DNA of 37,633 nucleotides, taken from positions 1-37,633 of the forward strand of contig DATNPK010000015.1 of the NCBI GenBank assembly GCA_036703275.1, read 5' to 3'. Of this stretch, positions 17,262-24,671 are shown piece by piece. The notes under the pieces are model-generated. The model was not told where the DNA came from. It worked only from the letters and a program-made list of their open reading frames with translations, and ran no database searches. The translations under genes were made by a program, and so were the position numbers. Position 1 is the first letter of the stretch. Each line of letters starts with the position of its first letter. This DNA comes from Coleofasciculaceae cyanobacterium. GTDB taxonomy: Bacteria; Cyanobacteriota; Cyanobacteriia; Cyanobacteriales; Xenococcaceae.

Positions 17262-18263
17262 CTACTGTTTTCCAAAGATATCTCTAATGCGATAAATTGG
17301 TCTTCTTTGGGATTCGTGATAGGTACGCATCAACAGTTCGGTGACTAAACCAAAACAAAATAGATTGACTCCAGTAATGATTAGCAACACAGCTAGAATA
17401 AGTAAAGGGCGATCGCCGATATTTTGATTGAAAAATAGTTTTACAATAGTCAGGTATGTTCCCATGGCAATACCTGTAACTAAGGAAATTACTCCGCCTA
17501 ATCCAAAGACGTGCATTGGACGAGTGAGAAACTTCTTCATAAAGTAGACGGTTAATAAGTCCATAACAACTCTAATCGTCCTACCTAAGCCATATTTACT
17601 CTGTCCAAAGCGTCGTGCATGATGACGTACAGGTACTTCGGTAATTCTCGCACCTTCAATATATGCCAAGGCTGGTAAAAAGCGATGCAGTTCACCATAA
17701 AGGTTCATGTCGGCAATTAATTCAGAACGATATGCTTTAAGAGAACAACCGTAATCGTGTAGTCTAACTCCCGTTACCTTAGCGATAATAATATTAGCGA
17801 TTTTGGACGGTAATAATCTAGTTAACGCTGCATCCTGTCTCTTTCTGCGCCACCCGCTTACTAAATCGTAGCCTTCATCTAATTTAGCTAACAGCATCGG
17901 AATGTCAGCAGGATCGTTTTGCAAGTCACCATCTAGAGTTACAATTACTTTTCCCGCAGCCGCTTCAAATCCCGCAGCCATTGCTGGAGTTTGTCCATAG
18001 TTACGACGCAGAATAACCGCCTTGAGATCTACCCGGATTCTAGCCAGATTGGTTAATACTTGGGTTGAGCCATCTTTTGAACCGTCGTCCACGCAAATAA
18101 TTTCATAGCTTAAATTTGTTGCCAATACAGCATCAGCGATCGCCTGTACTAGAGTTTCAATGCTTTCGGCTTCGTTATAAATTGGCACAACTATTGATAT
18201 TTCTAGCTGAGGCGAATTTAGAACTGAGGACAAACTACGATTTTCTAGAGATGGAGATGACAT
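17262..18263 (-). CDS. Family 2 glycosyltransferase with two C-terminal membrane segments (GtrB/DPM type)
   Basis: This is a 333-residue GT2 enzyme. The nucleotide-sugar-binding motif DDGSKDGS is at about 60-67 and the metal-binding DGDLQNDP at about 113-120. YGCSLKAYR and RHHARRFGQSKYG (about 207-220) form the acceptor-side segments. Two hydrophobic spans (about 237-260 and 271-302) anchor it in the membrane. The architecture is that of polyprenyl-phosphate glucosyl/mannosyl transferases (GtrB, DPM1, ArnC), which load a sugar onto a lipid carrier for use outside the cytoplasm. The sugar cannot be inferred. It has no close operon partner. Confidence 0.88.
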   Translation of the reverse strand: MSSPSLENRSLSSVLNSPQLEISIVVPIYNEAESIETLVQAIADAVLATNLSYEIICVDDGSKDGSTQVLTNLARIRVDLKAVILRRNYGQTPAMAAGFEAAAGKVIVTLDGDLQNDPADIPMLLAKLDEGYDLVSGWRRKRQDAALTRLLPSKIANIIIAKVTGVRLHDYGCSLKAYRSELIADMNLYGELHRFLPALAYIEGARITEVPVRHHARRFGQSKYGLGRTIRVVMDLLTVYFMKKFLTRPMHVFGLGGVISLVTGIAMGTYLTIVKLFFNQNIGDRPLLILAVLLIITGVNLFCFGLVTELLMRTYHESQRRPIYRIRDIFGKQ

Positions 18264-18487
18264 AACAAAATTAAGAGCTAAGCAGAATTTAATAAAATTA
18301 CAATACTGTCTGAAAAATCGAGCTTTTTTGTATTGAACTAGATTATCTAGTATTAAATATCGCTTGTCACTATATTTGCTTGGTTTGTTGGAAAAGCAAC
18401 GATTCTTGGACTTAATCTCACTAGTTTCTATTTTTACTTGTTAGAAGATAGAAGAATTTTAATTTGCGCCAGACGTAATTATTACCG

Positions 18488-19978
18488 ATGAGATTAGTTT
18501 TTAACTGCTTGAAGTGTTTTGGTTTGGTCAGTTTGTTATATTGCGGCACAATAGCCGAGCAAAAAACTTGGGCAAACGATCGAGTTGAGAATTTTGAGTC
18601 AACTGTTGGAGATTTGGATAATAATCCTTCGCGGTTTTGTCGACAAGATTTGCCCGCAGCTATTGAAAAGACGATTAATCGTCCTGAATTAGCGCGATCG
18701 CGTTGGGGAATTGAAATTCAAACTTTGGCAGGAGAATCTTTATACAGTCTGAATGGAGATCGGTTTTTTACTCCAGCTTCTAGTGTCAAACTACTAACCT
18801 CTGCTGCTGCGCTACTGGAATTGGGTAAAGATTACAGGATTAAGACTTCTGTTTATAGCGTCGGAGATTTGCCAAATTTGACATCTTTACGTCTCAAAGG
18901 CCAAGGCGATCCCACAATAACGACTCAAAGCCTAAAACATATAGTACATCAGTTGCAGGATAAAGGGGTTAAACGAATTGAAAACTTGATTATTGATGAT
19001 AGTTATTTTGCTCCACCGACAATTAACCCTACCTGGGAATGGCTAGATGTCCACAGCTACTTTGCTACGGCAGTTAATAGTACTATTCTCAATCAGAACA
19101 CGGTCACGCTTACTTTGTCACCGCAGCAGATAAAACAACCAGTTAAATTTATTTGGAGTGATGCGATCGCAGCTCGTCAATGGCAGGTAATTAATCAAGC
19201 TACGACAGGTAAAGCAGATATTGATTACAGCGTAGAAATTGATGGAGATTTGGGTAAACCCGTATTACAGCTTCGAGGAGAATTAGCGGTTAATGAACCT
19301 GCTGATGTTTGGGATTTAGCTATAGTCGATCCTGCTCAATATTTTTTAGAATCTTGGCGCTTATATTTAGCCCAGGCTGGTATTACTGTCACTCGAGGAG
19401 TTGTGGTCAATCAGCCAGATCAGAATGAATTGGCAGCAGAATTAATGGTGATTTCTTCTCCACCATTGCAGCAAATATTAGCTGAAATTAATCAAGAAAG
19501 TAATAATTTATATGCGGAAGTTTTGGGCAAAATATTAGCTGAAAAATTAAATTTACCAAGTTCAATTGATGCTATTAGCTATAGTTTAGCCAAAATAGGT
19601 ATCCAACCAAATGAATATGTTTTAGTTGATGCTTCGGGTTTATCTCGCCAGAATTTAATTACTCCACAAACTTTAGTTAAAACTTTGCGATTGATGTCGC
19701 AACTTCCCCAGAGTCAATCTTATCGTCAGTCTTTAGCGGTAGCAGGAAGCAGCGGTACTTTAAAAAACCGTTTTGCTAATACTTTAGCGTCAGGAAATCT
19801 CTGGGGTAAAACAGGAACTTTAACAGGAATTGGCACTTTGTCTGGATACCTATTTAGCGAGCAACACCCTGCGATAGTTTTTAGTATTTTAGTTAATAAC
19901 TCGGAACTTAAAAACCAACAAATAAGACAAGCGATAGATGAGATCGTTATGCTCGTAAATCGACTTCAGAAGTGCTAG
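18488..19978 (+). CDS. dacB: D-alanyl-D-alanine carboxypeptidase/endopeptidase (PBP4, DacB)
   Basis: The 496-residue peptidase S13 protein trims or cleaves peptidoglycan cross-links in the periplasm. An N-terminal signal sequence (about 1-28, LFNCL... AEQKTWA) is present. The active-site motifs are SSVK (Ser98, Lys101), SNN (338-340) and KTG (441-443), in the order and spacing of class C PBP4 enzymes. The large insert between the first two motifs (about 130-330) is the family-specific domain II/III region. The C-terminus ends shortly after the last helix. The gene stands alone between a minus-strand glycosyltransferase and a plus-strand LCCL protein. Confidence 0.93.
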   Translation: MRLVFNCLKCFGLVSLLYCGTIAEQKTWANDRVENFESTVGDLDNNPSRFCRQDLPAAIEKTINRPELARSRWGIEIQTLAGESLYSLNGDRFFTPASSVKLLTSAAALLELGKDYRIKTSVYSVGDLPNLTSLRLKGQGDPTITTQSLKHIVHQLQDKGVKRIENLIIDDSYFAPPTINPTWEWLDVHSYFATAVNSTILNQNTVTLTLSPQQIKQPVKFIWSDAIAARQWQVINQATTGKADIDYSVEIDGDLGKPVLQLRGELAVNEPADVWDLAIVDPAQYFLESWRLYLAQAGITVTRGVVVNQPDQNELAAELMVISSPPLQQILAEINQESNNLYAEVLGKILAEKLNLPSSIDAISYSLAKIGIQPNEYVLVDASGLSRQNLITPQTLVKTLRLMSQLPQSQSYRQSLAVAGSSGTLKNRFANTLASGNLWGKTGTLTGIGTLSGYLFSEQHPAIVFSILVNNSELKNQQIRQAIDEIVMLVNRLQKC

Positions 19979-20156
19979 AGATCACTGACAAATAAATGTC
20001 GATCTGGTTGGGCAAAAATCTAAATAACTTAAGCTAGAAAATATAAAAAGATTGCCATAGTTTAATCAAGTCGATGTTAACCTGGAAACAACAAATATAA
20101 ACCAACTAACTATTAAATCAACTATAAATACGGGTTAATAAAGATTATATAAGTCA

Positions 20157-20720
20157 ATGAAAATTATTAAATTAAATTCAAATTTTAAATTTATACTTGC
20201 CAGTTTAGCGATCGCGATCGGGACAACATCTTTACAGCCAGTGAATGCTCAAAGTTCTCAAGATGGAGTACCTGAAATTGGCTGGAGCAGTAAATTAAGC
20301 AGTATGGGATTAGACAAAGCTGATAATATAGGCAAAACTTACAACTTTTATTGTCAACCTGCTTCGGGTGATATGCTCCATGCTCCAGTATGGGGAACTA
20401 ATATTTATACCGTAAATTCTAGTATCTGTATTACTGCGGTTCATTCAGGTATGCTTTCAAAAGAAGGAGGAGTAGTGAGTATCGAACTACTTGAAGGTCA
20501 AGAATTTTATACAGGAAGCCATAAAAATAATGTAATCAGTGAAGATTACCCCAGCTCAAATCTTAGCTATACTTTCATTGGGGCAGTTGCCAATAGCCAA
20601 GATTCTCAGCCAAATCAACCACAACGTCGTGCTTTTGGAATCCCAAAAATAATGGTCAATACTTTACAAAGAGGCGTAGAGCGATCGATTGAAAGAGCAA
20701 TTATTAATCTTTTTAAATAA
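20157..20720 (+). CDS. Secreted LCCL-domain protein
   Basis: The 187-residue protein has an N-terminal signal peptide (hydrophobic ILASLAIAIGTT, cleavage near VNA-QSS at about residue 31). The region 55-145 fits an LCCL domain: YNFYCQPAS, VWGTNIYTVNSSICITAVHSG, GGVVSIELLEGQEFYTGS and a final SYTFIG. The conserved Cys pair (FYC and SSIC) and the W-G-T-x-x-Y-T-x-x-S motif are the clearest evidence. LCCL domains occur in secreted or surface proteins and are thought to bind lipids or glycans. The C-terminal 40 residues are basic (RGVERSIERAI). It is convergent with the TPR enzyme cluster, so a direct operon link is excluded. Confidence 0.82.
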   Translation: MKIIKLNSNFKFILASLAIAIGTTSLQPVNAQSSQDGVPEIGWSSKLSSMGLDKADNIGKTYNFYCQPASGDMLHAPVWGTNIYTVNSSICITAVHSGMLSKEGGVVSIELLEGQEFYTGSHKNNVISEDYPSSNLSYTFIGAVANSQDSQPNQPQRRAFGIPKIMVNTLQRGVERSIERAIINLFK

Positions 20721-20887
20721 TTGTTCTGGGAATTTGGGCAGCATAAATAATAATATTTAAGAGATCTAGCATTAGTAAACTACTACTGGGTTTTGCCAGT
20801 GAAAGTGACTGAAAACCCTGAAGGGTCGGGGCTCCTGCTTTCTAAGTATGGAATAAGCCACACAAAAAGACTAGTTTTTTCGGTTAT

Positions 20888-23050
20888 TTATTCCCAATTA
20901 AACTTCATATTCAAATAGTCTTCTAACTGCCGATTATAGGGTGCGAAATATTCGGACAAAGTTTTTCTCAAGCTAGGATCTACCTGATTATAAGAGCCAG
21001 CATTAACTTTGGGATAGTGTTCTGAAGTAGAGTTGGGCAAACCTAAAAACTTAAATACTTGTTCCATAACCTCAAGCGGATTGAGATAAAATGCTTCACT
21101 TTTAAGAATTAAAAACTGTTCGCGACCTAAAAGTTCAATCCAAGGTTTAATTTTGTAAATATAGAGACTACTCATGATGTTGTCTGGATCGTAAAAGCCA
21201 GTATTAGTAATTTCTGCTTCACTTACTGTGGCTAATCTATCGATCTCAGTAGCGATCGCCGTTGCTAAATCATCTTTGGTCAAGCCCGTGTTTAACTTAT
21301 GGTAATGCCAAGATATGGCGCGATCTGCGGGGTTTCTCAGCAAGATAATAATTTTTGTCTGGGGAAAAGTAGCTTTAATCCGCTGCGCCACCTGAGGAAA
21401 ACGAAGATAGTTAGGGCTAGCTTCTCCTGTCAGAAAATCAGCGCGATCGGTAATAGTTGGAAAATGTGCCAGATACCAATCAATGCCTCGTTGATAATTC
21501 TGCTGATAAAAATCTATTTCTTTTTTGTGGGAAAGCAAAACCTGGGGATGACGACTCAGATAGTAGTATATCGATGATGTACCACTCTTTGATGCTCCTG
21601 CAATGATAAAGTCGGGGCCAGATTCTTGTTGTTTTTTCCAATCCAATTTAGCTAAAGAAGGATAGGTTTGGATTGCCTTTTGATAACTACCAGTACGATA
21701 ACAGTCTATTGCCTCTGGGACACGATCTTGTTGAGTCAAAGCATCGCCTAAATTACCCCAGGCGATAGTTATCTCAGGATGCTTGGTGACGATCTGACGA
21801 TAAAACTCAATTAGCTCAGTTGATTGTTCCTTAGCGATGGGAGTATATTGCAGGTCAATATAGGCATTTTTGAAGTTAGGGTTAAGCTGAATCGTTTGAC
21901 AATAAGCAGCGATCGCTTCGGGAAAACGACTTCTCGCTCTCAACAATTTACCTAGTTGATAATAAAGGTTGACTGTTACCTGAGGATGTTCTGCTAACGT
22001 TTGTTGATACCCAGCCAAAGCTGCGGTTTCTAGGGGTGATGATTCGCAAATATGCTGAATCGCCTCAGAATAAGAGGCAATAGATAAATCGTATTGCTTC
22101 AAATGCCGATATACCAAACCTAAATTAATCAAGGTGTTGGCACATTGAGGATTAATAGCGATGACTTGATTGTAGGCGAATAGAGCCTGTTGCCACTGCT
22201 GTTGATTTTGCCACAGTAACCCTAGCTGATAGTAAGCTGCTAGATGTTTTGGCTGTAAGGCGATCGCCTGTTGCCAGCACGATTGCGCCCGATCATATTC
22301 TTGAAGTTGGTATAATGCTAGACCCCAATGATAATAGACCTTAGCTGATGGTGATAACTCTGTCGCCTGTTGCCAGCACGATTGCGCCCGATCGTATTCT
22401 TGAAGTTGGTATAATGCTAGACCCCAATGATAATAAACCCTAGCTGATGGTGATAACTTTGCCGCCTGCTGAAAATTATTACTGGCTCTAACCCATTTCT
22501 GTCTTGCTGCTAATATTGAGGCTAAAGCAAAATAATAGCGGGAGTTTTGAGGATTATTTTTAACTCCCAGACGATAGACTTCGATGGCCGGTTGATCTTT
22601 ACCTTGTTCGGTAAGTAAGTTAGCCAGAGTATTGTATGCAGACCAAAAGTCGGGTTTCAGTTCAATTGCTGCACGATAGCAGGCGATCGCTCTGGCGGGT
22701 TTATCTTGTTTTTGTAGAGTTTGACCGAGCTTATAGTGCTGTTGGGCGGTAACAGACTGAGGCTGCAATTGTAATGCCGTAAATAAATGATTAGCAGCTG
22801 GGCTAGCTTTGCCACTTTGGCTCAAAGCTCCTGCTAGATAGCGATGTGCTTCGGCAAAATCTGGCTTGAGGGCAATTGCTTGCCTGTAATTCTCCACCGC
22901 CTCATGCCACTGTCCTTGCTGGGTATATAAATTTCCCAGATCGGTATAAACCTCTGCTGGCTGCGGACTAACTGTTATCTGGCGGATATATTGAGCGATC
23001 GCTTGTTCAATTTGGGCTGAATCTAATTTAGATTGGGATTGTTCTTTCAT
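20888..23050 (-). CDS. TPR-repeat sulfotransferase
   Basis: The 720-residue fusion has an N-terminal array of about twelve tetratricopeptide repeats (residues 15 to about 465) joined to a C-terminal sulfotransferase domain (about 473-720). The 5'-phosphosulfate (PAPS) loop is GASKSGTSSIYYYL (about 481-494) and the 3'-phosphate motif is RNPADRAISWHYH (about 572-584). The FKFLGLPN stretch near the C-terminus is also typical. It would transfer sulfate from PAPS to a hydroxyl on a glycan or protein, with the TPRs gripping the acceptor or a partner. Two adjacent TPRs are almost identical (see the repeat entry). No signal peptide is seen, so it acts in the cytoplasm. It is last in a four-gene minus-strand run; only 28 bases separate it from the TPR methyltransferase. 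Confidence 0.88.
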   Translation of the reverse strand: MKEQSQSKLDSAQIEQAIAQYIRQITVSPQPAEVYTDLGNLYTQQGQWHEAVENYRQAIALKPDFAEAHRYLAGALSQSGKASPAANHLFTALQLQPQSVTAQQHYKLGQTLQKQDKPARAIACYRAAIELKPDFWSAYNTLANLLTEQGKDQPAIEVYRLGVKNNPQNSRYYFALASILAARQKWVRASNNFQQAAKLSPSARVYYHWGLALYQLQEYDRAQSCWQQATELSPSAKVYYHWGLALYQLQEYDRAQSCWQQAIALQPKHLAAYYQLGLLWQNQQQWQQALFAYNQVIAINPQCANTLINLGLVYRHLKQYDLSIASYSEAIQHICESSPLETAALAGYQQTLAEHPQVTVNLYYQLGKLLRARSRFPEAIAAYCQTIQLNPNFKNAYIDLQYTPIAKEQSTELIEFYRQIVTKHPEITIAWGNLGDALTQQDRVPEAIDCYRTGSYQKAIQTYPSLAKLDWKKQQESGPDFIIAGASKSGTSSIYYYLSRHPQVLLSHKKEIDFYQQNYQRGIDWYLAHFPTITDRADFLTGEASPNYLRFPQVAQRIKATFPQTKIIILLRNPADRAISWHYHKLNTGLTKDDLATAIATEIDRLATVSEAEITNTGFYDPDNIMSSLYIYKIKPWIELLGREQFLILKSEAFYLNPLEVMEQVFKFLGLPNSTSEHYPKVNAGSYNQVDPSLRKTLSEYFAPYNRQLEDYLNMKFNWE
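22265..22462. repeat. 99-bp tandem duplication inside the TPR array
   Basis: Copy 1 (22265-22363) and copy 2 (22364-22462) are nearly identical in DNA, with only a few substitutions. Each encodes 33 residues (SPSA-VYYHWGLALYQLQEYDR-AQSCWQQA type). Conservation at synonymous sites indicates a recent in-frame duplication or local gene conversion. Confidence 0.9.
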
Positions 23051-23078
23051 TTCATCTGATCGACCTAGGACTGATTAT

Positions 23079-24539
23079 TTAAAGCTTACGAATAATTAAT
23101 TGAAATATTGGCGCAGATAAATGAACTCGTTGCCACTGATGCTCAACTGAGTTGAGAAAGCGATCAATTCCTGCCTGCGGATTTTCTTGAGCATCTTGGG
23201 GATTACGCCAGCCGTAATAACTAAAAATGATCAATCCTCCTGGCTTTAATAGTTTCCAGGCTAATTCCGTGTTTTTCTCGCTGTGTTGGCTGGATTTACA
23301 GCGATCTTGAAGATTAATCAGATCGAAACTATTAATAGCGCAGCCTGCCATTAATTGAAGAGTATCTCCTTCGAGCAAAGTTACTCGTTCTTTTGCACCA
23401 GTTTTAGCAATGTTCTCTAAGAATTTAGGTTCAAAGCTGGGATCGATACAGCTAAGTTGACTTGTTGGTTCGGTTAACAATCGATCTAACATCCAACAGC
23501 TTGACATTCCTTGATAACAGCCGACTTCTAGAGCCTTAATCGAATTGCCGATTAACGGTTTGAGATAATCCAACCAAATCGAAATACGATGGCTAAAAAC
23601 ATCTACGGTAAAAAAGTAATCATTTGCCACGCACTGATGCCATCCGCGTTGTTCACAGGCTTTCTGAAAATTTACTGCTGCCTCAGATAATCTACCTTTT
23701 TCTCGCAGAGCATTACCCAAATGACTATAGATCCAGGGATACTCTTCCACTAAATTGAGGATGGCATAGCAGGTTGATATTGCCTCGTCCCATCTTTTCA
23801 AGATGAGAAAAGTTTTAACTAGATCGCGATAAGCCCAGGGAAAGTCAGGAGCATTTTTAATGGTCTGGTGAAAACAATTAATTGCCTGCTCAAAGCAGCT
23901 TTTTTGTAGATAAACAGTGCCTAACTTATACTGCGCTCTAGCTTCGGTTGGATCAGCAGCTAAAATCTTTTGGTAAATATCCTGAGCCTCATCTAACTTA
24001 CCTTGCCGTTGATAAATTTCTCCTAGATCGAAAAAAGCCGCAACTACTCCCTCACCTCCTGCGGTAGCTTGTTGATAACAGGCGCTCGCCTCAATCATTT
24101 TTCCGCGTTCTTCTAAGGCTTTAGCCAGCTTATAGTAACCCTGCTGGTTAAGCAAGTTTGGGTTAAGCTGAGTTGCTTTGTACCAACACTCCATCTCCGC
24201 ATCTTGACGCTTTAGTTGACCATTAATTTGAGCCAAGGATGAATAGACACGGGCAGAATCTGGCAAATACTTTAAAGCGCTTTCAAATAAATCGAGGGCT
24301 GCTGACCAATTTTTCTCTAATACCTGTAGCTCTCCCAGTTGAGAGTATACTTCTGCTAGATTTATTTTGCTTTCTAATGCCAAAGAATGCCAAACAATAG
24401 CGCGATCGAAATCACCCCTTCCCTGAAGCAGATTACCTAAGTTGTTAAAGGCAGCCTGCCATTGTTCTGGATAGTTCGTTTCTGGTTTAATTGCCCGTTT
24501 ACACTGAATGATTGCTTGAGCTAAATAGCTGGAGTTCAC
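23079..24539 (-). CDS. TPR-repeat class I SAM-dependent methyltransferase
   Basis: The 486-residue fusion carries about eight TPRs (residues 1 to about 300) followed by a Rossmann-fold methyltransferase (about 305-486). Motif I is ALEVGCYQGMSSCWML (about 335-350), motif II is SCIDPSF and the later LLEGDTLQLM is the acidic motif III region. WKLLKPGGLIIFSYYGW is the usual post-motif strand. The layout resembles Methyltransf_24-type enzymes of polysaccharide or secondary-metabolite loci. The start is a GTG at 24539. It lies between the GT61 gene (132-base gap) and the sulfotransferase gene (28-base gap), so the three probably share a transcript. Confidence 0.85.
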   Translation of the reverse strand: MNSSYLAQAIIQCKRAIKPETNYPEQWQAAFNNLGNLLQGRGDFDRAIVWHSLALESKINLAEVYSQLGELQVLEKNWSAALDLFESALKYLPDSARVYSSLAQINGQLKRQDAEMECWYKATQLNPNLLNQQGYYKLAKALEERGKMIEASACYQQATAGGEGVVAAFFDLGEIYQRQGKLDEAQDIYQKILAADPTEARAQYKLGTVYLQKSCFEQAINCFHQTIKNAPDFPWAYRDLVKTFLILKRWDEAISTCYAILNLVEEYPWIYSHLGNALREKGRLSEAAVNFQKACEQRGWHQCVANDYFFTVDVFSHRISIWLDYLKPLIGNSIKALEVGCYQGMSSCWMLDRLLTEPTSQLSCIDPSFEPKFLENIAKTGAKERVTLLEGDTLQLMAGCAINSFDLINLQDRCKSSQHSEKNTELAWKLLKPGGLIIFSYYGWRNPQDAQENPQAGIDRFLNSVEHQWQRVHLSAPIFQLIIRKL

Positions 24540-24671
24540 GGCTAAAATATAATTGATTTTTAAAGTTTACTGTTGTTGAGCGAGTATCAATAGTAAATGC
24601 TTATAATCTTTTCCCGCCAGTATAATGTCAAGTAAACAATGCTCCGTCTTCCGCGGTCAAAAGAATCTGTC

